DNA of 64,000 nt from Paramoeba atlantica (taxonomy: Eukaryota; Discosea). The notes beneath the pieces are model-generated. The model was not told where the DNA came from. It made no database searches and saw only the letters and a program-made list of their open reading frames with translations. Positions 27,789 through 38,650 of the stretch are shown piece by piece (position 1 is the stretch's first letter; each line of letters opens with the position of its first letter). The DNA lies in NCBI GenBank assembly GCA_977017575.1, contig CDRNVI010000071.1:186001-250000 (forward strand), in the 5' to 3' direction. The position numbers were made by a program, and so were the translations under genes.

Positions 27789-29837
27789 CTAGCTGTCATT
27801 CGCCGCACCTGATGACTTGACACGACTTGGTGAATAAGTCGGATTGAGCACTTTGGTTGCGCGATCCGACATGTTCTTTCGACCCTTTTTCTTTGTTCCC
27901 TCCGTGGGATTGGATGACTCACTTCCGCTGCCGCTTTCCACGGTGCCAACACCTTCAGATATTCCTCTCTCGGCCCGTTTTTTGAAAGAATTCCCCCGAG
28001 GAGGGGACAACACATCGTGACTTACGTCGGCGGACCCTTTTACGGGTGTAGCGGAGGGCGTGGAGTTACTTGGCGTGTCTTTCGTGGGGGTCGTGGTCGA
28101 GTGCTGTTGCGGCATTGTATCAGAAGATGGGGCCGCACGTTTCGGGCTAACAAGTTCAGGTGAAAGATTACCCTCCTTTGCGACCTCCCGCTTCTGTTGC
28201 TCTGCCTCTCCAGCAGGTGTGGATTCCGGTGCCAGATTAGCCGTCGGAGGAGTGATAGTTGCGGTGGAGGGCCCCGTTGGGGTAGTCGTGGGAGTATTAG
28301 TTGCGGGCGTCGTAGGGTTGCTGCCGGAGACGTTTGCTGTGCTCTGCCGCGTCCTAGTCGGACGCAGGGGCCCGTTCACATACGCCTCCTGCATAAGTGA
28401 GGCTATATCAGGTCGATTAGTGGGATTCGGGTCCAGACACTTTCGGATAAACTCCTTTGCATCGGCACTCACCACTGGGCGCACGGGAAAATCCACCTCC
28501 CGAGCTTTACTCATGACTCCACCCGTCCATATTTGTTTCTGGGACATTCCCTCACCAAATGGGCGTTTCCCGAACAACATTTGATAGAATACCACGCCCA
28601 GGGCCCAGACATCCACCTTGGTGGAAATCCGGGGAAGCGACGTGGTGTTGAAGCACTCCGGTGGGAGATACCAATAAGTCCCTGTACCCTGGGAGGTGAG
28701 ATCTATTTCATCTCGCCCACTTTCCTCACCTATAATTTTACATAATCCAAAGTCAGTGATTTTAATATCCAAACAGTTCGGGAGATCCGTCGCGAACAGG
28801 ATGTTCGCAGGTTTTAGGTCATAGTGGATAATACGCTCTTTGTGATCCGCCAAGTAGCGCAACCCGTGGAGGAGTTGAATCAAAATGTATTTGGCATCCA
28901 CCTCCCGGAGGTTACCCCACTTCTTAAGATGTGTGTCAAGGTCGGGACCGGAGCTGTACTCCATGGCACTGATAAACGCATTGTCGTCAAGGACCTCCAC
29001 GTCGTGAAGCTGTATCACTCGAGGGTGCTCGAGCTGCATGTGCACCTCACACTCGCGCTTGGCGTGACGGATGTAATTCCGACGACGGTCTTCGGACCAA
29101 TCTGTACTCACTTGGTGAAACTTCACTGCCACTGGGCTGCACCTTACAATGTCGTACGCCTTCCACACCTCACTGAACCCTCCGCGGCCCAGAAGAGACA
29201 TCATCACATAGCGATCTAACAAAACTTCTAGGGTGGCGTACTTGCTGCGGTCCTCGTCATAAATCCTGCGCATCTCCTTGAGCAGCACCAGCTTGTCGCG
29301 CTCCAGCTCCTCCAGCTTGTCCTTTAGCACGACGTCCTCCCTCCGAGAGGCACTACCACTCTCCCCTCGGTACTGCTTGAACAGGCGATTTTGAGCCACT
29401 GCATCCTTGTATCGCTGTCCCCAGACCCAGGTTTCGCCGCTCTCGTTTGATACTGTGGGTTGCAATATCATATACCCCACGGAGTACTGCGCATCGCACA
29501 GCTTCCTTCGAGCCAAGCTGCGCTCATGGCGAGCTGCTGTGACCATCGTGTCCCGGATTCGAGCCCGGCACTCGCTGGCGTGTTCCTCAGAGGCCTCATA
29601 CATGGAACGGAGCTGAGAGAGGGCCGAGGTGGCCTCCTGGAGCTGTTGTTGTAGTCGCGCGGCTTGGTCTGTGCGAGAAGCTAACTCCTTTCGTAGAACA
29701 TCGTCGGAAGTAGAGAAGGATAATACACTCTGTTTCAGCTTCTTCAAAGGCTTGCTTTCGTTGCTCCCCTCATCCAGTGAAGAAATGCCGGCGATGGGCG
29801 GTGGGGGAAGATAGGTGGCATTACTGTCATCTTCCAT
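27789..29837 (-). CDS. TLK: Tousled-like protein kinase
   Basis: 682 residues from ATG 29837. A coiled-coil region (about 45-200, LQQQLQEATSALSQLRSMYE and LKDKLEELERDKLVLLKEMR) precedes a complete kinase domain at about 210-487: GRGGFSEV (217), VAVKF (Lys 239), HYDLKPANILF (Asp 340), DFG (362) and GTGTYWYLPPECF. The last motif, with LGRGGFSEVWKAYD and KVDVWALGVVFYQMLFGKRP, is the hallmark of Tousled-like kinases, nuclear enzymes that phosphorylate the histone chaperone ASF1 and act in chromatin assembly. A Thr/Ser/Pro-rich tail of about 190 residues follows. No introns are needed. The 5' end and upstream region are duplicated at 50862-51005. Confidence 0.95.
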   Translation of the reverse strand: MEDDSNATYLPPPPIAGISSLDEGSNESKPLKKLKQSVLSFSTSDDVLRKELASRTDQAARLQQQLQEATSALSQLRSMYEASEEHASECRARIRDTMVTAARHERSLARRKLCDAQYSVGYMILQPTVSNESGETWVWGQRYKDAVAQNRLFKQYRGESGSASRREDVVLKDKLEELERDKLVLLKEMRRIYDEDRSKYATLEVLLDRYVMMSLLGRGGFSEVWKAYDIVRCSPVAVKFHQVSTDWSEDRRRNYIRHAKRECEVHMQLEHPRVIQLHDVEVLDDNAFISAMEYSSGPDLDTHLKKWGNLREVDAKYILIQLLHGLRYLADHKERIIHYDLKPANILFATDLPNCLDIKITDFGLCKIIGEESGRDEIDLTSQGTGTYWYLPPECFNTTSLPRISTKVDVWALGVVFYQMLFGKRPFGEGMSQKQIWTGGVMSKAREVDFPVRPVVSADAKEFIRKCLDPNPTNRPDIASLMQEAYVNGPLRPTRTRQSTANVSGSNPTTPATNTPTTTPTGPSTATITPPTANLAPESTPAGEAEQQKREVAKEGNLSPELVSPKRAAPSSDTMPQQHSTTTPTKDTPSNSTPSATPVKGSADVSHDVLSPPRGNSFKKRAERGISEGVGTVESGSGSESSNPTEGTKKKGRKNMSDRATKVLNPTYSPSRVKSSGAANDS

Positions 29838-30368
29838 TTTAAACCTTTGAACACTTACAAATAGCGTTTTTTTAGATTTTAAAGTTTAATTAGGAAAACA
29901 GTAAACAAAGAAGTAAAAAAAGAATTTGATAATACTGTCCAGGTCAGATTAAGTCCAGACCACAGAGAGTACCGTATGATCTACCTGTATGATCTGGCCT
30001 GTATAAAATATAAGCTGGCCGGTGTTTATACACCGGCCTGTATTTATTACCCGTATTTACGTCGGTAAATTTTGTTTATTAATACTTGATACTTGGGGCG
30101 CAATGGGCTACGGTACGATGACGGCACACGTGCACCCAAGTTACGGATATGCCCCTTCTCAAAAGACTATTTCCTTCTTCGTACATTGCCGTGTAATAAC
30201 CGTAATCAGTTTTCATGTTGAACCTCATATCAATACACACAAAGCTTTTAGGCAGCCCAACATACATGTATGATTCCCACAAACGAATACAATTCATAAT
30301 TCCAGATTATGAAAACGAAATATTTTAACGTTAAGAAATAGATGCGCATGTTGCAGTTTAGTGGTCTT

Positions 30369-31052
30369 TCACTTACCGTCGTAGCTATGATGCGTGCCTA
30401 CCACTTCGAATTTATTTCGACCACGTAGGCGGATGACACATAGTTGTTCAGGAAGTTCACGTACATCAATCGTGCCTTCTAAGTTGTTGTCTGCCAAATA
30501 AATTTCTTTCAAAGATGTTGGAAGACCCTTCAACGAGACTGTACCGGAAAAGTGATTTATGTTCAACCAGAGCCAACTCAATTTCGGGGGCAAGTGTTGA
30601 AGGTTTAATGTGCCAGAAAGCTCGTTTCGATTTAAGCACAACTGCGTAAGTCCAGTGGGAAGTGTAGTAAGATCAATACCCCCTGAAAACAAGTTGCCGT
30701 TTAACCACAGGACCGAAAGTACTGGCGGGAGAACAGAAGTGTCAATAGGACCTTCTAGCCTATTAGATTGCAATTTTAGGCTGACCACATTCTCAGGCAA
30801 AAACGCCCAAGTAATGTTACCGGATAAACTAAGCGACATCCATTCTAGACGAATCATACTTTCTGTGTCCGCGTGTACGTTAAACCACTTTTTAATAGGA
30901 GTGTCGGACTTCCAGGTTACATGAGCGTTTTTCACGTTCTGTAAGAAGAAGCTTAGCTTGGTTTCTGGACTCATACACGAAGCACGTACCCTTCCCAGCC
31001 TTGTAGTGGTATGTGGCGCGTCATCCGCAGTAGAAAAGCGAGGTAACATCAT
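30369..31052 (-). CDS. Leucine-rich repeat protein (duplicate pair)
   Basis: About 227 residues from the first in-frame ATG (MMLPRFSTADDAP). The frame is open further upstream and encodes the hydrophobic NWVIIIICY, but no ATG precedes it before a stop. RLGRVRASCMSPETKLSFF is followed by a cap region that has lost its cysteines (IKKWFNVHADTE instead of CEW-x-x-V-x-C) and by six repeats such as LPTGLTQLCLNRNELSGTLN. Its duplicate at 52333 is nearly identical in the repeats, while the hydrophobic leader has several replacements, which suggests the leader is not under strong constraint. Function is unknown. Confidence 0.8.
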   Translation of the reverse strand: MMLPRFSTADDAPHTTTRLGRVRASCMSPETKLSFFLQNVKNAHVTWKSDTPIKKWFNVHADTESMIRLEWMSLSLSGNITWAFLPENVVSLKLQSNRLEGPIDTSVLPPVLSVLWLNGNLFSGGIDLTTLPTGLTQLCLNRNELSGTLNLQHLPPKLSWLWLNINHFSGTVSLKGLPTSLKEIYLADNNLEGTIDVRELPEQLCVIRLRGRNKFEVVGTHHSYDGK

Positions 31053-31278
31053 GTAACAAATTATTATTATTACCCAGTTAAAGAAATTAAAATTTAGGAG
31101 GACTCGCAACTCCACATAAGACGCATCAAAATAACAAATAAAGACAATTTTTTCGCTGTTCCCTTAAGATCCGATTCTCTTGCCATCAAGAGATAGCATC
31201 GAGAGATAGCATCGAGAGATAGCTGAACACAACCTCCGGGCGTTATCCCATTCTATCACAACACCGCCCCCTACACTC

Positions 31279-31575
31279 CTAGCCATTCAGCTTTGCCATC
31301 GCTTGCTTCACCTTTTTAATTTCCATCTCCGTTCGTTCTCGCGAGCGCGTGATTTCCAGCACCGCCCGTCGAGCCTGTGCCAACCCCTGCATCTCAGCTT
31401 CGTGCCTTCTGCTGTACTCCTGCTGCAGGGCGGCGTCTCGCTCATGGATCGCCTTGGCCTCATACGCCAGCCGCCCCATCTCCGCTCTGCGCGTGGCTAT
31501 TTGCGCCCGCAGCGTGGCGCGCTCCTGCTCGAACTCCGCTATCTCCTCTTCGCACAGCCGACTTGAGTTTTCCAC
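31279..31575 (-). pseudogene. Coiled-coil gene, 3' fragment
   Basis: The last 98 codons of the gene complete at 53226-54002: ENSSRLCEEEIAEFEQERA through VKQAMAKLNG. Homology ends at the duplication border (about 31577), so the proline/serine-rich amino-terminal half is missing. Confidence 0.8.
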
Positions 31576-31687
31576 TTCTTGACTCTTACCAGAGCTCGAT
31601 CCTTCGCCTTGTCGTGGCGCTCTGGCTTACCATCCTAAAGGGTAAACCAAGAAAGGATTAAAAGAATTTAAAAATTGGAGTGACACT

Positions 31688-33066
31688 AAATTAGTGTTCG
31701 GAGTGACTGACAAGTGAGATTGCAAGGACGAATGCAAGATTGGAAAGAATGCATAGATTGAGAGAATACGATTGTAAAGAGTGGAGACTGTGCAGCTAAC
31801 CGGTGCCATCTCGTGCCGTCTTGTGCCAATTCATGCCAACCAGAACTGGGAATAATGAGACTTTTTTTAGGGATACAGAAATCACATGCATTTTTTCATA
31901 CCCTGTACCTCAATGCCCCCTCCACGGAATAATTAGGCCTTGGTGACATCGCGCGGGCCCTCACTATTTCATTTTCTTAATAAGTACGTAAGTAATGAGT
32001 GCTCATAGTTGTAACGATCTTTTGCTGCTACGTAACGCTCTTATCAACTTCTAAGAAACGGGGTAAACTATATATATATATATATACATGTATATACATG
32101 TATATACTCAAATGTATTTCATCATAACTTGCTAAAGGACTAACGAAGGGGACGTCCGCAACCGCCCCATTCGCCAGTCTCCTTCGAGGACAGTTCAATG
32201 CCACCAAGATGACAAGCTTCATTTCGGGAGTCATGCGAGGCAACCCAGGGCAAAGTGGACGAGGGAGATACCAATAGTTTAGCTGCGGCAGTTTCTAAAG
32301 GAAAAACGACATCTCTACCGTTTTAGGCGCTTGCCTTCATGCCATAAGGGAGATACCGTTTTTCCTTTGGAAACTGCCGCACCTAAACTATTGGTATCTC
32401 CCTCGTCCACTTTGCCCTGGGTTACATAGGAAAAACATGTTAGTAAAATGTTAGTAGTAAAATGTTAAAATTAGTGTTCGGAGTGACTGACAAGTGAGAT
32501 TGCAAGGACGAATGCAAGATTGGAAAGAATGCATAGATTGAGAGAATACGATTGTAAAGAGTGGAGACTGTGCAGCTAACCGGTGCCATCTCGTGCCGTC
32601 TTGTGCCAATTCATGCCAACTCATGCCAATTCGTGCCAACTCATGCCAACCAGAACTGGGAATAATGAGACTTTTTTTAGGGATACAGAAATCACATGCA
32701 TTTTTTCATACCCTGTACCTCAATGCCCCCTCCACGGAATAATTAGGCCTTGGTGACATCGCGCGGGCCCTCACTATTTCATTTTCTTAATAAGTACGTA
32801 AGTAATGAGTGCTCATAATTGTAACGATCTTTTGCTGCTACGTAACGCTCTTATCAACTTCTAAGAAACGGGGTAAACTATATATATATATACATGTATA
32901 TACATGTATATACTCAAATGTATTTCATCATAGCTTGCTAAAGGACTAACGAAGGGGACGTCCGCAACCGCCCCATTCGCCAGTCTCCTTCGAGGACAGT
33001 TCAATGCCACCAAGATGACAAGCTTCATTTCGGGAGTCATGCGAGGCAACCCAGGGCAAAGTGGAC
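31688..33066. repeat. Tandem ~580-bp units upstream of retrotransposon ORF
   Basis: 31688-32261 and 32468-33066 are near-identical. Each contains TTAGTGTTCGGAGTGACTG, decamers of the TGCCAATTCR type (about 31805-31845; 32585-32650), a TATATA/CATGTA microsatellite and AAAGGACTAACGAAGG, and the second leads straight into the retrotransposon ORF. Their place suggests a duplicated 5' untranslated or promoter unit. Confidence 0.75.
32242..32423. mobile_element. Foldback element, GAGGGAGATACC family
   Basis: AACCCAGGGCAAAGTGGAC then GAGGGAGATACCAATAG, a 50-bp middle, then the inverted arm to 32423. It lies at the junction of the two tandem units. At 33048-33073, the matching place of the second unit, only AACCCAGGGCAAAGTGGAC plus TTTGCCC remain, as after loss of nearly the whole element. 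Confidence 0.85.
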
Positions 33067-35484
33067 TTTGCCCAGCAGACTTATCCATAGACACCGATCA
33101 GCATACCACACCAGACATCGGACACTTCGAAGAGGTCAGGGATCCGGAGCTCCCGACCGTAAATCCGCCCTCACTAGGATACATGGATGACGCCACACAC
33201 CACACACAAACATCAACCAATGAAGTCAATTATCGCCCCTGTCGGCACATATGTAGCAACAAAGCTCAGTGCAAGCATCGATGTTGCAAAAATGGTGTCA
33301 TACAACCTAGCACGGAGGTTGTACTCCGCGAACCCGTCCGTACCTCTCCAGACCTGCACACCAGCAATGACAACACCCCTGCCCCAACAGCGCCTCGTCG
33401 CAACTGCGCTCATAAATGTAAGGACAAGGCAACATGTAAACATCAATGCTGCCAGAAAGGAGTTCTCCTCAAAGTCGCTGAAGTAGCGTACTCTGCCATA
33501 TGCTGGACCACGAGAAATATACTGTGCCCTGCAATGGGTGATGCGGAACGCGCCGCAAAAGCTTCACTACCGCCCCCTCCACGCGCAACAACCTACCCCC
33601 CAGTTCACACCAACCCCTCGAATCGCTCGAGTCCAATACTGAGCCCTGTGCGGAATGCACCACTTGTCCACGCCCCGCAACATGATTCCCCTTCTGTACG
33701 CCGCTCCTCACCTTCTTTACCCCTTGTGCAGTCCGCAACAGATCCCACGCCTCTGCCCTTACCTTTACCTCCCCCACCAGAAGGAAACTGCGAACACACG
33801 ATATTGCAGCGCATCCCTCGTGTCCGGCAAGTCCCGGCTACCCGACCTCTCCCTGAACTGCAGAATCTACTCGAAACATTCCGCACAATAAATGGAGGTC
33901 GCGTTCTAGTCCGTTTCACAGAGGAACAGTGGGAGAGTATTATTGCGAAGATCGAGGAACGCTGCAACTCGTATATCCACCTGGCGCGAAACAAAGAGGA
34001 CGCCCTGTCGCAAGCTGAAATACTCTCAGCAATCCTCGCTGTAACTGCATTCGAGGCCGCACGGGAAAACGATCCGACGCACGGCTTTCTTATACGGACC
34101 AGAACTGGCAGAGCCCGAAGAAACTCACGACCCTTAGCCATTGAACGCACAGTGAAAGTACTCAGTCAACACGTTCGACAACTTAAACGTGCGCTAACGT
34201 TCATGAAGGGTCCTGCGTGAAACAAGCAACGAGGGGAAATAAAGGAAGCCGAAAAGGCACTAAAGCAGTACATGGAAGAATCCAGTATGCAGAGGAAAGA
34301 AATCGATCGACGGTGGGCTCTTACGCGATTCCAGCGAAATCCCTGGACAGCCGCGGGCGAATGCTTAGATCGCGTCGACCCATCTACCTCAGAAACTGAG
34401 ACGTCCTACCCTACAGTTCCTGTACAGGAGGTTGAAAGATTCTTTGTGGGCTCAATGTCTAGACCAGAAGAGATACACAAGATTCCTCCCGCAGAATTTA
34501 CGAAACCAATTCCCCTTGATGAGATGCAATGGTCAGATATTGACTCAGACATGATCGCAGCAGCCGTCGCATCCAAACGCTCTGGGGCTGCCCCAGGCTC
34601 GGACACTGTATCGAACGCGCTGCTAAAGCGCTGCGCCCCTGTCTTTACTCACATGGCACAGGTGTTTAATGATGTCCTAAAATTTGGTGTATGCCCTCCA
34701 ACCTGGAAAACTGCGGTCACTCGACTTATCCACAAAGGGGGCCCCACCTCAAGTATGGAAAACTGGCGGCCGATAAGCTTGACTAGCTGCATTGGGAAGC
34801 TTTTCCACTCAATCCTCAGTCACCGTATCCTTCAGCATTCCCTGGATTCCAATGCCCTGGACACAACAATACAAAAAGGCTTCTTGCCGCATATGAATGG
34901 GACAGTTGAGCACACCCAGGTCCTTTGCGAGCTCCTCGAGCACCAGCGGCGCCACAAAAGGCAATACGTGCTTGCCCAGTTTGATATCAAAAACGCGTTT
35001 GGATCCATACCCCATACAATTTTATTTCAGGCCTTAAAATGGGCGCGCGTCTCACCGATCCTCATTAACTACATCAAAGCGCTGTACGAACGAGCGTCTA
35101 TGCAAATTAAATGTGCAGAAGGACTCACGAAGTCTATTGAGATAGGCCGTGGCGTTTTGCAGGGAGATACGCTTTCGCCTATTTTATTCAACTTGGCGAT
35201 GGAGCTAGTTCTGCGTTTTGTCCGTTCAAGTTGCCCCGAATACGGGATCACGTGGAATGCGAAAGAATTTTTTCTAAAAGCCTTCGCAGATGACCTCACT
35301 ATTCTGACAAATACCCCCCAGGAAATGCAGAATGCTACAAACGCACTCGTCAAAGTTCTAAGCGATATTGGGATGAAACTAAACGTGAAAAAATGCCGGC
35401 TGCAACACATGGCGATGACGCAAGACTCTGGATATATGACACGCCGACCACAGATCATGATCGGCACGTCACCTATCCCACATA

Positions 35485-37044
35485 CAGGGGTGAAAACCTC
35501 GTGGTGGGGGGGGTCTAAAATTCGTAAAAATTATCCAATTTTGGAAAGTAATAGCGCATTCGAGAGCTCTCACAGAGTTGTATGTTTTAGCACTATTTGC
35601 GGCCTGTGACTCAACATGAAACGATGAGACAAAAAAAATCATGATTTTTTTTCTTGCCCAAATTTACGTTTTTTCAGTTTTTAGCTGTTTTTCAGTCAAT
35701 ATTAGCACTATATGCCCCAGAAACGGATTCGTTCCCGAACCTCACGTGGTGTACTCAGCGACAGGTCCTATTCCTCCCCCGCACGGGTGATACCAAGTCA
35801 CCGTATGCTTCTTGTCTCAGATTATCTTGAGACAGGGTCCTATTCTCGGACAGCCCAAAACTTCGGCGTCCACGAAAATACAGTAAAATGTCTTGTGATA
35901 CGCTATGAGAACACTGGAGACGTGGAAAGCTCTCCTATTTCACGCCCATCTCCTGTCAGTACCCCTGCGCTGCACGAAGCAGCTATCCGCCTCATTGATG
36001 AGGGATACCGTGACCTCCCGTACGGGATTGAGAACTGGTGTGCACTCCATAGAGTTGTGCTTTCTCTTGGATTTCAGTGTTCAAGACCAACTTTGGTTAA
36101 CGCCATGAAGAGCCATGGTATGATCATGCAAACTTTAAAAAGAAAGCCCGCACTGACCGATGAACACAAGAGGAAACGAGTGCATTTTTGTTCTGAGATG
36201 CTCACTTGGTCAGATACCCAACTGAGACAAATTGTTTTCTGCGATGAGAAGAAGTTCACTTGCGGTAGGGGACGAAACAAAATTACTTACCTTTGCCGGA
36301 AGACTGACCCCGCCAAGGAACAGCAGGGAGAGCTAGAACCTTGGTATGGAGGGAACGGCGTCATGGTGTGGATGGGGGTCAGTTTAAATCATGGATTTCA
36401 TCTACACATTTTTCCCTCCCACGACCCTTCCGGCCGAAAAGTAACTGTAACAGGGGATGTTTTCAATGACGCCATGAAGAAGCGCAAAGGACTTTTAAAT
36501 TATTTGAGGCGCCACCCATCTGGGGTCGTTGCAATGAATAATTGTCCTGTTCATAATTCTGCGCGAACAACCTTTCGCAACGAAGGTATTAATGTACTCT
36601 CTTGGCCTGCAAAATCCCCCGATTTAAACACCATTGAAAACCTTTGGGGGACCATGGACAGGATCAAAAATGATCTTCGACCCAAGAATCGGGCTGAATT
36701 AGTATCGGCCATTGAGACAGCGTTCGAAAGATTACAATCAGAACGCAAGCAAGAATGTATTAACACGATGAGCAGTTTCCGCAAGCGTTGTCGCATCGTT
36801 ATTGAGCGAAACGGGTCTTCCTGTGGGTATTAAGGGTAATTTTTGACCATTTTTTACAGTTTTTCAAATTTGCAAATCGTGTTTTTGACCCTTCCATCAA
36901 AGGGGGGTACCCCCCTAACCCCCGCAAACTGCCTATCTTAAAACATACAACTCTGCGAGAGCTCTCGAACGCGCTATTATTTTCCAAAATTGGACAAATT
37001 TTACGAATTTTAGACCCCCCCCCACCATGGGATTTTCACCCCTG
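35485..37044 (+). mobile_element. Mariner-like element, 1560 bp, ~100-bp inverted ends
   Basis: Ends CAGGGGTGAAAACC and its complement are flanked by TA at 35483-35484 and 37045-37046. The inverted repeats run inward about 105 bp through GGGGGGTCTAAAATTCG and CGAGAGCTCTC. Inserted in a retrotransposon reading frame, which dates it as younger than that copy. It contains one uninterrupted transposase gene. Confidence 0.93.
35712..36833 (+). CDS. Tc1/mariner transposase, second catalytic Asp replaced
   Basis: 373 residues from ATG 35712, uninterrupted. N-terminal helix-turn-helix: SRTAQNFGVHENTVKCLV. First catalytic Asp in IVFCDEKKFTCG. The second motif, normally x-D-N-x-P-x-H, reads VVAMNNCPVHNSA, so Asn stands where the catalytic Asp belongs. 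The Glu is kept in SPDLNTIENLWG. The protein looks well preserved but should not catalyse transposition unless another residue substitutes. If functional in some role, DNA binding to the inverted ends is the likely remaining activity (inference). Confidence 0.88.
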   Translation: MPQKRIRSRTSRGVLSDRSYSSPARVIPSHRMLLVSDYLETGSYSRTAQNFGVHENTVKCLVIRYENTGDVESSPISRPSPVSTPALHEAAIRLIDEGYRDLPYGIENWCALHRVVLSLGFQCSRPTLVNAMKSHGMIMQTLKRKPALTDEHKRKRVHFCSEMLTWSDTQLRQIVFCDEKKFTCGRGRNKITYLCRKTDPAKEQQGELEPWYGGNGVMVWMGVSLNHGFHLHIFPSHDPSGRKVTVTGDVFNDAMKKRKGLLNYLRRHPSGVVAMNNCPVHNSARTTFRNEGINVLSWPAKSPDLNTIENLWGTMDRIKNDLRPKNRAELVSAIETAFERLQSERKQECINTMSSFRKRCRIVIERNGSSCGY

Positions 37045-38365
37045 TATATGTGATAATTGTAGCACATTTTTAGGCATGACGCTCGCACCCGGTGCTCAAC
37101 AAGGCAAGACACTCTTTCTAAAACTACGAACCCGTCTGCGAGCCTGGTTGCGTAATATATCTTCCAGCGCACATGACCTTCCCGCCCGCCTGTGGATATA
37201 CAATAACGGCATCATCTCTCGTCTGCGGTATTCCTTCGTCGTGAACTCATGCCTTACCTTCAATCACGTACTTCGTCTACAGCGATGCGCCACACGCGAA
37301 ATTCGGAAATGGTTAAACGTAGCGAAATCAGCAACTAGTGAGCTGCTCTATTCAGAGCATGGCTGGAATCTCATGAGTCTGTCAAAACTTTGGCTTCTTT
37401 CCACTGTGGGGACAATGGAACAAATGGATAAATCGCGTGATCCCGAGGTCCAGCACGCTTTACGTGAGCGCATCAGGCGAGAAGCGAACAAAAGGAGAGC
37501 AGGATACATTCGCCCGCCGACGGATATGCACAGTACAAGCCATAGTAACGTCCGAAGACTCCTTGGAAGCGAATACGAACGACACCTCACGGAAGCCGTC
37601 CAACGGCGTACTGCCGTAGCAGGACGATGGTTCAGAATCGCAACGGAAGCAGACCTTGCGAGAGACTCCGCCGCCGCCCTATGCAACCTCAAGAGTGAAT
37701 CGCTTTCGCGGTTCACATCCTCAGTGCTTACCGAGACGCCGCTCCCAACCAGGGCATCTCTTCGTAGGTGGGGCGTATCGACACATGCGAGCGATAAATG
37801 TCCCATCTGTGACACCGAGACACAAACTACGCGGCATATTCTATCTGGTTGTAGGAAGTCACTCGAACAAGGGAGGTATACCCTACGGCATAACATGGTA
37901 CTACAGGCATTAGCGAACTCCGTACAACGATTCTCCTCCACTAGTCAATGTCACTTCGATCTCCCCCACTTCCGCTCCACCCCCGCGTGGCTCACGAACC
38001 TTGATACTGAGCTACGTCCTGACGGATGGGTGAAACTATCTAACGGAGAAGAATACATTATAGAACTTACCTGCCCTTGGGAGGAGAACTTTGAGTTCGC
38101 ACACGAGCGCAAAATAGAAAAGTACACGAGTTTATATCACTCTAGAAAACTCGACCATCCTAACACATTCCTACTCGTCTTCGAGGTGGGAGCGAGAGGC
38201 AAACTGCATATGTCGGCCCGAACGCTCAACTCTCTCTTCATGGGAAATGAAGAAGCGGTTGCAGTGTGTCGCCGAAATATGACGACTAGCGCTCTCCGGG
38301 GAAGTTTCATAATTTTCCAGCACCGCGAGAACAAACAGTGGATGGAGGTTAGTTCTGGGGAGTGA

Positions 38366-38461
38366 GTCGCTGACTGTCAGGTGATTTCAACGCGTTTTGT
38401 GCGCGTAATATGGAACTCCCATATTCACCGTCTAATCTCTGTAGAATATTTTCTACATGAT
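38366..38461 (+). other. Retrotransposon 3' UTR with two hairpins
   Basis: After the stop codon: ACGCG-TTTTGTG-CGCGT, then ATCTC-TGTAGAA-TATT-TTCTACA-TGAT. Corresponding hairpins with different stem sequences end copies 1 and 2. These are probably the structures recognised by the element's own reverse transcriptase. Confidence 0.7.
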
Positions 38462-38473
38462 AACATACGAGGC

Positions 38474-38650
38474 AACCCAAGGCAAAGTGGACGAGGGAGA
38501 TACCAATAGTTTAGCTGCGGCAGTTTCCAAAGGAAAAACGGCATCTCTACCGTTTTAGGCGCTTGCCTTCATGCCATAAGGGAGATACCGTTTTTCCTTT
38601 GGAAACTGCCGCACCTAAACTATTGGTATCTCCCTCGTCCACTTTGCCTG
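38474..38650. mobile_element. Foldback element, GAGGGAGATACC family, right end trimmed
   Basis: Near-identical to the 32242 copy through both arms but stops at CCACTTTGCC, followed by the GTCGTCGTC repeat that also occurs at 20745. It lies 12 bp beyond the 3' end of retrotransposon copy 3. Confidence 0.82.

Larger units (their letters stand above)
29722..31577. repeat. Segmental duplication, unit A
   Basis: From the first ~40 codons of the kinase through its upstream region, the LRR gene and the last ~98 codons of a coiled-coil gene. The same order recurs at 50862-53520 at roughly 90-95 percent identity. In unit A the kinase is complete and the coiled-coil gene truncated; in unit B the reverse. 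Confidence 0.9.
33015..38365 (+). pseudogene. Retrotransposon polyprotein, copy 3, disrupted
   Basis: Homologue of the 4411-8460 protein. The N-terminal part (33015-34220) has two HFM1-like zinc motifs (CRHICSNKAQCKHRCC, CAHKCKDKATCKHQCC). It stops at TGA 34218, where copy 1 has Arg, and the same frame continues. The RT (34272 on) keeps FDIKNAF, QGDTLSP and FADD. A mariner element at 35485-37044 interrupts the protein just after the RT core; removing it and one TA restores the frame. The rest (37076-38365) has the CPIC knuckle and RPDGWVKLSNGEEYIIEL. It is therefore dead by a nonsense mutation and an insertion. Confidence 0.9.
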
